Assembly (NCBI GenBank): GCA_964571215.1
Contig: CAZMZZ010000027.1
Span: 1 to 19,551 of the forward strand
Reading direction: 5' to 3'
DNA: 19,551 bases
DNA from: CAJWPI01 sp964571215
Lineage (GTDB): Bacteria; Pseudomonadota; Gammaproteobacteria; Magnimaribacterales; Magnimaribacteraceae
A model generated the notes under the pieces. The model saw only the letters and a list, made by a program, of their open reading frames with translations. It was not told the origin of the DNA and searched no databases. Of this stretch, positions 7,431-14,503 are shown in pieces. Made by a program: the position numbers and the translations under genes. How positions within the stretch are numbered: position 1 is the stretch's first letter; every line of letters begins with the position of its first letter.

Positions 7431-8378
7431 ATGTATTTGATTAGGGGTATAAATAATATTGAAATTTATAAATCAAAATTTCCTACAGTCTCCAATGTTG
7501 CCACAATAGGAAACTTTGATGGGCTACATCTAGGTCATCAACAAATCTTATCTTCAATGCAAAAAGAAGCTAATAATGAAGGTTTAAAGAAGATGATTAT
7601 ATTTACAGAGCCACATGCTCAAGAATTTTTTTCTGAAGCTTTGGGCGTAGATTCAGACAAACCTCCTAGAATATTTCCTTGGCAAGAAAAGGTCAGGAAA
7701 ATGAAGGAGCTGGGAGTGGACTTTGGTTTCTTCTTAAAATTTAATAATCAATTGAAATCTATGACGCCTGAAGATTTTTTAGACAAGATCTTACTAGAGC
7801 TTAATATAAAGAAACTTATAATTGGAGATGACTTTAGATTTGGTGCTAATAGAAAAGGAGACTTCCAACTTTTGAGAAATTGGGGTAAAGAAAATTCTAT
7901 TGAAGTTATCAAAACAGAAACATTTAAAATAAATGGGGAAAGGGTAAGTAGCACTAGAATAAGAGAAGCCTTAACAAAGAATGAGTTCGAATTAGCCAGT
8001 AAATTGTTAGGAAGGTCTTTTACTTATTCAGGTAAAGTAGTTTATGGAAATCAACTTGGAGCTCAATTAGGTATACCAACAGCTAATTTATGGCTTCCAA
8101 AAAATAAATTGCCAATTTCTGGTGTTTATATTGTTAAATCGTTTTTAGGGAAGAAGGAGCTTAGGGGTATCGCAAATATGGGAATAAGACCTACTATCGG
8201 TGGGGAATTACCTGTTTTGGAGGTACATTTATTAGATTTCTCAGAAAACATTTATGGTCAGAAGTTAACAGTGGAGTTTATAAAGAAAGTAAGGGACGAA
8301 AAAAAGTTTGAAAACTTAGAGGCCTTAAAAGTTCAGATATTCAAAGATATTTCCATTGCTGAGAGTTATTTCGTATAA
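7431..8378 (+). CDS. ribF: Bifunctional riboflavin kinase / FMN adenylyltransferase RibF
   Basis: A 315-residue cytoplasmic enzyme that phosphorylates riboflavin to FMN and adenylates FMN to FAD. The N-terminal FAD synthetase domain (about 1-185) shows the nucleotidyltransferase motif GNFDGLHLGH at 27-36 and VSSTRIR at 172-178. The C-terminal riboflavin kinase domain (about 186-315) shows GIPTAN at 214-219, NMGIRPT at 249-255 and the catalytic Glu region LEVHLLDF at 263-270. Length is normal for the family. An SD (AAGGGA) lies in the last codons of murJ, with only 2 bases between the genes, so translation is probably coupled. No FMN riboswitch precedes it. Confidence 0.97.
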   Translation: MYLIRGINNIEIYKSKFPTVSNVATIGNFDGLHLGHQQILSSMQKEANNEGLKKMIIFTEPHAQEFFSEALGVDSDKPPRIFPWQEKVRKMKELGVDFGFFLKFNNQLKSMTPEDFLDKILLELNIKKLIIGDDFRFGANRKGDFQLLRNWGKENSIEVIKTETFKINGERVSSTRIREALTKNEFELASKLLGRSFTYSGKVVYGNQLGAQLGIPTANLWLPKNKLPISGVYIVKSFLGKKELRGIANMGIRPTIGGELPVLEVHLLDFSENIYGQKLTVEFIKKVRDEKKFENLEALKVQIFKDISIAESYFV

Positions 8379-8396
8379 AGTGCAAAAAAATCTATC

Positions 8397-11183
8397 ATGA
8401 AAGACTATAAAGAAACTCTAAATCTTCCTAAAACTGAGTTTGCTATGAAGGCCAACCTTCCCAATAAAGAGCCAGGAATATTAGAATATTGGAAAGAGAT
8501 AGACCTAAATAAAAGATTAGAAGAGAAAGGAAAAGGTAAGAAAAAGTTTATTCTTCATGACGGACCTCCTTATGCTAATGGAGCTATCCATACTGGCCAT
8601 GCAGTAAATAAAACTCTTAAAGATATAGTAATTAAATCTCAGTCTTTGAGCGGAAAATACGCTCCTTATAAGCCTGGCTGGGATTGTCATGGTCTACCTA
8701 TCGAACTGAATGTAGAAAAGAAAAAAGGAAAAGTAGGAGACAAGATAAGTGCTGCTGAATTTAGGCAAGCCTGTAGGGATTATGCAAAAGAACAAATAGA
8801 AATACAAAAGCAGGAATTTAAAAGATTAGGTGTTATTGGAGAGTGGGATAACCCTTATCTCACTATGGACAAAAGATTTGAAGCTGGCATTGTCCGATCA
8901 TTAGGGAAAATAATTTCGAAAGGATATGTAAAAAGAGGAGATAAACCTGTTCATTGGTGTGTTGATTGCAGCTCATCTCTTGCTGAGGCAGAAGTCGAAT
9001 ATAAAGATAAAATTTCACCTGCTATAGACTTTGGTTTTTCCTTGGAAGCAAAAACTATTCAAACTCTTTTCAAAAAAGATCTTGAATTCTCAGTATATGC
9101 AGTTAGTTGGACAACTACACCTTGGACACTACCAGGAAATGTTGCTCTTACTGTTAATAAAGATTTTGATTACAGCTTAGTTCATGTAAAAAAAGACTCA
9201 AAAGACGTCGGTCTTATAATTGGTAAAGAGCTTATAGAGATTACTATGGAGCGGATTGGGATAAAGGAATTTAAGATATTAGGAACTTGCAAAGGATCAG
9301 AATTAGAAGGGCTAGAAGCAAAACATCCTTATCTAGAAAGATTCTCTAAGTTCATAACAGGAGATCATGTAACCACTGAAGTTGGTACGGGAATTGTGCA
9401 TACCTCTCCAGGCCATGGGCTTGAAGATTATACAGTAGCCAAAAAATACGACTTAGAAATCCTTAGTCCAGTAAGAAACAATGGTACTTTTAACTCAGAT
9501 GAAGAACATGTAGGTGGATTGTTTGCATTTAGTGCCAATGAAAAAATAATAGAAATTTTAGATAAAGAGGGAACACTTTTCTGTGTTATGGATTATAAAC
9601 ATAGTTACCCTCATTGTTGGAGACACAAGACTCCTTTAATGTTCAGGGCAACCCCTCAGTGGTTTATAGGCATGAGAGAAGGATCATTGCTTGATAAAAG
9701 CAAGAAAGCTATTTCCAAAGTTAATTGGGAGCCATCATGGGGTCAAACGAGGATGGCTAGCATGCTAGAAAGACCTGACTGGTGTATATCAAGGCAAAGG
9801 GCTTGGGGTGTTCCAATTCCTCTTTTGATTCATAAGGAAACTAGAGAACTTCATCCAGAGACTACTGAATTAATTGAACAAATAGCTAAAAACATTGAAA
9901 AACAGGGGATAGAGTACTGGTATGAAGTTAAAATTGAAGAATTGATCAAAGATTCAAAAGATTATGAAAAAATCACAGACATTCTAGATGTTTGGTTCGA
10001 TTCAGGAGTAACGCATGCTTGCGTATTGCATGATTCTAATTTGCAGTTTCCCGCAGATTTATATTTAGAAGGTTCTGACCAGCACAGAGGATGGTTTCAA
10101 TCTTCTTTATTAACTAGTATGGCAATGAATGACAAACCTCCTTATAAAGAAGTTTTAACTCATAGTTTTGTAATTGATGCTGATGGAGAAAAGATGTCTA
10201 AATCTTTAGGGAATACTATTTCACCTCAAGAAATCTGGAATTCTAGAGGAGCGGATGTTTTAAGAGCTTGGATTGCTTCTAGTGATTTTAGAAATGAAAT
10301 GGTTATATCTGAAAATCGACTCCAAAGCGTAACAGACATGTATAGAAGGATAAGAAATACTTTACGTTTTTTGCTAGGAAACTTACATGATTTTGATTCA
10401 AAAATGAGACTAAAAGAAGAAGAATTAACTGAAATAGATCGTTATATGGAATTTAAAACCAGGAAATTACAAAAAGAGCTAGTTGAAGATTATCAAAACT
10501 ATCAATTCCACTCAGCTTTTAACAAAATACACAATTTTTGCGCTAATGATTTGGGTGGTTTCTATCTAGATGTTCTAAAAGATCGTCTATACACCTGCAC
10601 CTCAGACTCTTTAGCCAGAAGATCTTGTCAAACTACTTTATTTCAGATCTTAGAATCCTTAGTAAGGTGGATATCTCCTATATTAAGCTTTACAGCAGAA
10701 GAAGCTTGGCGTTTGTATCACAAAGATCTAGAGTCAGTACATTTATCTGAATGGTATGAAGATTGGGTTTGCTCTTCTCAAGGATCTATTTCTGATAGTG
10801 ATTGGCAAAAAATACTTAAAGTTAGATCAGAAGTTAATAAGGTCATAGAGTCTTTAAGAAATTCAGGAGAGATAGGTTCTGCTTTAGACGCTGAACTAGA
10901 ACTAATCTGCTCAGAAGAACTAGGAGATATTTTTAATAAATTTTCTCAAGAATTGAGATTCATCTTCATAACCTCAGAAGCTAAGATTCTTCCCGAAAAT
11001 GGTAAAGGAGAAGAAACTGACATTAAGGGACTAAAAATTAATCTTTTTAAAACTAAGCATGAAAAATGTGAGAGGTGTTGGCATAGCAGACCTGAAGTAG
11101 GATCAATAGAAAAGCATCCAACTATTTGTGAGAGGTGCATAGAAAATATTGAAGGTAAGGGTGAAAACAGAATATTTGCCTAA
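8397..11183 (+). CDS. ileS: Isoleucyl-tRNA synthetase
   Basis: A 928-residue class I aminoacyl-tRNA synthetase that charges tRNA-Ile. The Rossmann catalytic domain is split by the CP1 editing domain. Motifs are HDGPPYANGAIH then TGH at 54-68, editing-site segments TTTPWTLPGN at 239-248 and HTSPGHGLEDY at 335-345, WCISRQRAWGVP at 462-473, WFDSG near 533 and KMSKS at 599-603. The C-terminal zinc finger uses C891, C894, C911 and C914. The N-terminus (DYKETLNLPKTEFAM) aligns with E. coli IleS, supporting the ATG, although no clear SD is seen. The HIGH signature reads HTGH: codon 66 is ACT where ATT would encode Ile. A Cys-type C-terminal finger is typical of the bacterial IleS1 form. It sits 18 bases after ribF and 3 before lspA. 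Confidence 0.98.
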   Translation: MKDYKETLNLPKTEFAMKANLPNKEPGILEYWKEIDLNKRLEEKGKGKKKFILHDGPPYANGAIHTGHAVNKTLKDIVIKSQSLSGKYAPYKPGWDCHGLPIELNVEKKKGKVGDKISAAEFRQACRDYAKEQIEIQKQEFKRLGVIGEWDNPYLTMDKRFEAGIVRSLGKIISKGYVKRGDKPVHWCVDCSSSLAEAEVEYKDKISPAIDFGFSLEAKTIQTLFKKDLEFSVYAVSWTTTPWTLPGNVALTVNKDFDYSLVHVKKDSKDVGLIIGKELIEITMERIGIKEFKILGTCKGSELEGLEAKHPYLERFSKFITGDHVTTEVGTGIVHTSPGHGLEDYTVAKKYDLEILSPVRNNGTFNSDEEHVGGLFAFSANEKIIEILDKEGTLFCVMDYKHSYPHCWRHKTPLMFRATPQWFIGMREGSLLDKSKKAISKVNWEPSWGQTRMASMLERPDWCISRQRAWGVPIPLLIHKETRELHPETTELIEQIAKNIEKQGIEYWYEVKIEELIKDSKDYEKITDILDVWFDSGVTHACVLHDSNLQFPADLYLEGSDQHRGWFQSSLLTSMAMNDKPPYKEVLTHSFVIDADGEKMSKSLGNTISPQEIWNSRGADVLRAWIASSDFRNEMVISENRLQSVTDMYRRIRNTLRFLLGNLHDFDSKMRLKEEELTEIDRYMEFKTRKLQKELVEDYQNYQFHSAFNKIHNFCANDLGGFYLDVLKDRLYTCTSDSLARRSCQTTLFQILESLVRWISPILSFTAEEAWRLYHKDLESVHLSEWYEDWVCSSQGSISDSDWQKILKVRSEVNKVIESLRNSGEIGSALDAELELICSEELGDIFNKFSQELRFIFITSEAKILPENGKGEETDIKGLKINLFKTKHEKCERCWHSRPEVGSIEKHPTICERCIENIEGKGENRIFA

Positions 11184-11186
11184 GAA

Positions 11187-11675
11187 ATGTTTATCGCTCG
11201 AATATTGACAATAGTTCTTTTGGTTGGAATAGACCAAATTTCTAAGCTTTTTATTTCTTCAAGTTTATCTCTGGGAGAATCAATTAACCTAAGTTCTTTC
11301 TTGGACTTCACATTACTGCACAATACTGGAGTAGCATTTAGCTTTTTTAGTAGTGGAGGAGTTATTACTAGATGGGTTTTAGTATTAGTAGTTGCTTTTG
11401 TGTTAACTTATATTCTTTTGTTGATCTTTAATAGAAACTCTCATCATTACCTAGAAACTACTTCTTTATTACTTATATTTAGCGGAGGTTTAGGCAACCT
11501 TATCGATAGGGTTTTATTGGGTCATGTTATAGATTTTATTCATGTTTATTACAAAGCATATTCTTTTTATGTTTTTAATTTAGCTGACAGTTTTATTACT
11601 CTTGGAATAACTGTATATTTAATCTACTTTTTGTTTTTTCAAGCTGCAACAAACCATGAAAATAATATTAGCTAA
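11187..11675 (+). CDS. lspA: Lipoprotein signal peptidase (signal peptidase II)
   Basis: A 162-residue inner-membrane aspartyl protease that cleaves the signal peptide of diacylglyceryl-modified prolipoproteins. Four hydrophobic spans are visible (about 3-22, 62-82, 91-110 and 129-150). Conserved boxes are DQISK at 16-20, HNTGVAFS at 45-52, GNLIDR at 103-108, and the catalytic Asp pair D116 (VIDF) and D134 (NLADS). Length matches the family. The ATG lies 3 bases after the ileS stop. The 3' end overlaps the start of ispH by 20 bases in another frame, consistent with translational coupling inside the murJ-ispH run. The fkpB gene that sits between lspA and ispH in E. coli is absent. Confidence 0.97.
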   Translation: MFIARILTIVLLVGIDQISKLFISSSLSLGESINLSSFLDFTLLHNTGVAFSFFSSGGVITRWVLVLVVAFVLTYILLLIFNRNSHHYLETTSLLLIFSGGLGNLIDRVLLGHVIDFIHVYYKAYSFYVFNLADSFITLGITVYLIYFLFFQAATNHENNIS

Positions 11676-12594
11676 CCCAAGGGGATTCTGTGCTGGTGTT
11701 GGTAGAGCCATAGAAATCGTCAAAAAGGTGATCGAATTAAGGGGTCCCCCAGTCTATGTAAAGCATGAAGTAGTGCATAATCAGACAGTTGTAGAAAGTC
11801 TAAGAGCATTAGGTGCAGTATTTGTAGAAGAAGTCTCAGAAGTACCTAAGAGTGGAACTGTAATATACAGCGCGCATGGGGTTTCAAGGGAGGTTCAGAA
11901 TCAGTCCCATCAAAGAGGACTAGAAATATTTGATGCTACTTGCCCTTTGGTAAGTAAAGTGCATTCTGAAGTAGAACTTCATTCTAGAGCAGGAAGAGAA
12001 TGTATATTAATTGGTCACGCTAATCATCCTGAAGTAGAGGGCACCATGGGACAATATGACTCTTCTAAGGAGGGAGATATTTATCTTGTTCAATCCAAGG
12101 ATGATGCACAAACTGTTAAGATAAAAAATCCTGAAAATTTAGCCTTTGTAACTCAGACAACCCTATCAGTTGATGATACAGGTGAGATTATTGAAATTCT
12201 TAGAAAAAGGTTTCCTTTAATTATAGGGCCTAGAAAAGATGATATTTGTTACGCCACTCAGAACAGACAGGATGCAGTAAAACAACTCGCTCTAGAATGC
12301 GATATCATCCTAGTTATAGGCTCTAAGAATAGTTCTAACTCAAATAGATTAAAAGAAATCGCACAAAGATCAGGTGTAGATTCCTATCTTATTGATAGTG
12401 AAGTAGATCTAGATATTAGTTGGTTTGAGGGAAAGAAATCAATTGGAGTAACTTCAGGTGCTTCAGCTCCAGAGCACCTAGTAAATGACTTATTAGATTC
12501 ACTACAATCCAGACTTAATGCTGAGGTATTTGGTAGAAAGGTTAGACAAGATGAAGGCATTTTCTTCAAGTTACCAAAAGAGTTAAGGAGCTAG
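11656..12594 (+). CDS. ispH: 4-hydroxy-3-methylbut-2-enyl diphosphate reductase IspH (LytB)
   Basis: A 312-residue cytoplasmic iron-sulfur enzyme that performs the last step of the MEP isoprenoid pathway, converting HMBPP to IPP and DMAPP. Cluster ligands C12 (GFCAGV), C96 (DATCPLV) and C198 (ICYATQNRQ) are all present. The substrate-binding residues H41, H74, H124 and E126, and the TQTTLS stretch at 166-171, fall at E. coli-like positions. The SGASAPE segment near the C-terminus is also intact. The start overlaps lspA by 20 bases, and no closer in-frame start matches the family N-terminus (MKIILANPRGFCAGV). No obvious terminator follows; a 77-base gap separates it from the next gene. Confidence 0.98.
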   Translation: MKIILANPRGFCAGVGRAIEIVKKVIELRGPPVYVKHEVVHNQTVVESLRALGAVFVEEVSEVPKSGTVIYSAHGVSREVQNQSHQRGLEIFDATCPLVSKVHSEVELHSRAGRECILIGHANHPEVEGTMGQYDSSKEGDIYLVQSKDDAQTVKIKNPENLAFVTQTTLSVDDTGEIIEILRKRFPLIIGPRKDDICYATQNRQDAVKQLALECDIILVIGSKNSSNSNRLKEIAQRSGVDSYLIDSEVDLDISWFEGKKSIGVTSGASAPEHLVNDLLDSLQSRLNAEVFGRKVRQDEGIFFKLPKELRS

Positions 12595-12615
12595 ACACTT
12601 TTTGAACTTAATACA

Positions 12616-12644
12616 TTTAGCCTTGTCTTTATTAAGAATAAAAT
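12616..12644 (+). promoter_or_regulatory. Possible promoter before the EF-hand gene
   Basis: In the 77-base gap after ispH, TAAAAT (12639-12644) is a five-of-six -10 box. A poor -35 (TTTAGC, 12616-12621) lies 17 bases upstream. The strong SD of the next gene (AAGGAG) follows. The assignment is weak and rests only on box matching. Confidence 0.3.
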
Positions 12645-12671
12645 GATAACTTTATTTTTTAAGGAGTAAAC

Positions 12672-13403
12672 ATGGGAAGATTGAAAGAATTTTTATTTGT
12701 ATTTGTATTGCTTTTATTTATTCCTAATGTTCATTCAGAAGTATGGTCAAAGAAACAAAATGCATGGTTAATGGATAAAGACAGGAACGGGGTTTTGAGT
12801 TTTACAGAGTTTAGCTTAAAAAGTGAAAGGTGGTTTTCTAAACTAGATCAAGATGCTGATGGAAATCTAACCAGTGCAGAGTTGGGTAAGCAGGAAGAAC
12901 TAATAAAGGAAAAAAAATTTACAAGAATGGCAGATAGGTTAGATAGGAATGATGATAATAAGATAGATAGAAAAGAATTTAGTCATAACAAAGGGGTTCC
13001 AAAAAATAGATTTAGGCCTCGAGATATTTCTATGTTAGGAGCATCTTCCAAAGAAAGGAGAGAAATAAGTGAGGCTATCTTTGAGACTATAGACAAGGAT
13101 GATAATGGCTTTTTGTCTACCAATGAATTAGCTGAAGGTGAAAAGGTAGGTCCAAGAGTTGCCAGGAACTTAAAATTTCAAATGCTAGATACTGATTCTA
13201 ATAATAAGATATCAAGAGGAGAGTTTCTTGCTCCATTAAAGAAGAGATTTGAAGAAGCAGACAAGAACGCAGATGATGTCCTTGATAGAAGAGAGCTTAA
13301 GTCTTCTTTTAGAAAAAGAAAGAAAGGGAACCGTTTGTCAAGAAAGAGAAACAAATCTTGGAAAGACAAGCCTATTATGCATAAAGAGAAAAAAACTAAG
13401 TAG
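12672..13403 (+). CDS. Secreted six-EF-hand calcium-binding protein
   Basis: A 243-residue protein with a signal peptide (hydrophobic 6-18, likely cleavage around HSE, 21-23). It carries six canonical 12-residue EF-hand loops, each beginning with Asp and ending with Glu, at 35-46, 59-70, 91-102, 141-152, 173-184 and 197-208. They form three pairs separated by linkers. Position 6 of the loop is Gly in loops 1, 2 and 4, Asn in 3 and 5, and Asp in 6, so the later loops may bind less tightly. The C-terminal 35 residues are strongly basic (RKRKKGNR, RKRNKSW, KEKKTK) and could contact nucleic acid, LPS or acidic polymers. The SD AAGGAG is ideal. ampD follows 8 bases later, so the two are probably co-transcribed. 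The calcium-binding role is well supported by the loops; the physiological role is unknown. Confidence 0.88.
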   Translation: MGRLKEFLFVFVLLLFIPNVHSEVWSKKQNAWLMDKDRNGVLSFTEFSLKSERWFSKLDQDADGNLTSAELGKQEELIKEKKFTRMADRLDRNDDNKIDRKEFSHNKGVPKNRFRPRDISMLGASSKERREISEAIFETIDKDDNGFLSTNELAEGEKVGPRVARNLKFQMLDTDSNNKISRGEFLAPLKKRFEEADKNADDVLDRRELKSSFRKRKKGNRLSRKRNKSWKDKPIMHKEKKTK

Positions 13404-13411
13404 GAGCTTCA

Positions 13412-13957
13412 TTGCTTACCTTAACAAATCATCTTCTTGATCAGGCAGAAGTTGTAGAGTCTCCAAATTTCTCTGATAGACCTAATGGAATGGAACCCAG
13501 TCTTTTGGTTATTCATAATATTAGTCTACCCCCAGGTAAATTTGGTGACGACTACATAAAGAATTTTTTCCTTAACAAACTAGATTCATCACTTCATCCC
13601 TATTTCAATGAAATTAAAGATCTTAAAGTATCTAGTCATTTGTTAATAGATAGACAAGGGAGTCTTCTACAATTCGTTGCTTTTAGTAAAAAGGCTTGGC
13701 ATGCAGGAGTTTCAGAATTTAAAGGACAAAAAGAGTGTAATGATTTCTCTATAGGCATTGAACTTGAAGGAACTGATACTATTCCTTATACAGAAGAACA
13801 ATATTTATCCTTAGTAAAGGTAACTAACTGTCTTTTAGAACATTACCCATCTATTTCAAAGGATAGAATTGTTGGACATAAGGATATTGCTCCTGGAAGA
13901 AAGACAGATCCAGGGAATTCTTTTGATTGGGATAAATATAGAAACCTTATAGATTAA
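13412..13957 (+). CDS. ampD: 1,6-anhydro-N-acetylmuramyl-L-alanine amidase AmpD
   Basis: A 181-residue cytoplasmic zinc amidase that removes the stem peptide from anhydromuropeptides imported during cell-wall recycling. It follows E. coli AmpD along its whole length: VIHNISLPPGKFG at 33-45, AWHAGVSEFKG at 95-105, NDFSIGIELEGTD at 110-122 and VGHKDIAPGRKTDPG at 154-168. Zinc ligands are H35, H156 and D166; E117 and K164 are the likely catalytic residues. There is no signal peptide, which fits AmpD and not periplasmic AmiD. The start is a TTG with AGGAG (13402-13406) five bases upstream; no ATG lies near the family N-terminus. The muropeptide permease AmpG is encoded 3 kb downstream. Its stop codon abuts the stop of the convergent cobalamin gene. 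Confidence 0.96.
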   Translation: MLTLTNHLLDQAEVVESPNFSDRPNGMEPSLLVIHNISLPPGKFGDDYIKNFFLNKLDSSLHPYFNEIKDLKVSSHLLIDRQGSLLQFVAFSKKAWHAGVSEFKGQKECNDFSIGIELEGTDTIPYTEEQYLSLVKVTNCLLEHYPSISKDRIVGHKDIAPGRKTDPGNSFDWDKYRNLID

Positions 13958-13964
13958 TTAATCT
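13951..13964. repeat. 14-bp perfect palindrome across two convergent stop codons
   Basis: AGATTAATTAATCT is its own reverse complement. Its centre is the junction of the ampD stop (TAA, 13955-13957) and the adenosyltransferase stop (TTA on plus, 13958-13960), so two convergent genes share one symmetric end with no spacer. There is no GC-rich stem and no long T run, so it is not a convincing terminator. Confidence 0.6.
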
Positions 13965-14500
13965 TGAGACCACAAAGTTTCTTCAGTTCCTGAATCTTTT
14001 TGTACTTTTCTAGCTAAGACAAAGAGAAAATCTGAAAGTCTGTTAAGGTATATTAAACAGTTTTTTCCAACATTTTGATTTACTTCTGCCTTTACTAAAG
14101 ATCTTTCTGCTCTTCTACAAACAGTTCTGCAAATGTGAATCATAGCTGATTCTTTACAACCTCCTGGCAGGACAAAGTTTTTTAAATATGGAAGATCCTT
14201 ATTAATCTTTTTTGTTTTATCTTCTATATCTTTAACTCCGAAAGTTTTTGAAGAATCAATGGAATCGGAAGACAAGTTTCCTCCTATATCAAAGAGAGAA
14301 TTCTGGATTTTCTGTAGAAGATCTTTTTCTCTACTTAGTTTATTTAGAGTAACTAATAATCCTATCCATGAATTTAGCTCATCCAAGTTTCCTAAGGCCT
14401 CTATTAAATTATCAGATTTAGATATTCTGGATCCTTGAGCACTTGAAGTAGTTCCATCATCACCTTTTTTCGTAGTGACTCTTGTTATTCTATTTTTCAA
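13958..14500 (-). CDS. Cob(I)alamin adenosyltransferase, PduO type
   Basis: A 180-residue cytoplasmic enzyme that transfers the adenosyl group of ATP to cob(I)alamin, making adenosylcobalamin. The N-terminal ATP loop reads TTKKGDDGTTSS at 9-20. LGNLDELNSWIGL at 36-48, FVLPGG at 109-114, RTVCRRAERSLV at 125-136 and YLNRLSDFLF at 151-160 are all typical of the PduO/MMAB trimer family. The start is TTG (14498-14500), preceded by an excellent SD, AGGAGA (14507-14512), with 6-base spacing. That SD is also the last two sense codons of the upstream TonB receptor. Only 3 bases separate the two genes, so coupled translation under the upstream B12 riboswitch is likely. No cobalamin biosynthesis genes are nearby, suggesting salvage of imported corrinoid. 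Confidence 0.95.
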   Translation of the reverse strand: MKNRITRVTTKKGDDGTTSSAQGSRISKSDNLIEALGNLDELNSWIGLLVTLNKLSREKDLLQKIQNSLFDIGGNLSSDSIDSSKTFGVKDIEDKTKKINKDLPYLKNFVLPGGCKESAMIHICRTVCRRAERSLVKAEVNQNVGKNCLIYLNRLSDFLFVLARKVQKDSGTEETLWSQD

Positions 14501-14503
14501 GTA

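Noticed and set aside
7429..7431. Possible FMN riboswitch for ribF
   Set aside because: Only 2 bases separate murJ and ribF and no RFN element is visible in the murJ 3' end.
13249..13440. Small plus-strand frame bridging the EF-hand gene and ampD
   Set aside because: Out of frame with both genes, Lys/Ser-rich translation of the EF-hand coding strand, no SD; both overlapped genes are clear.
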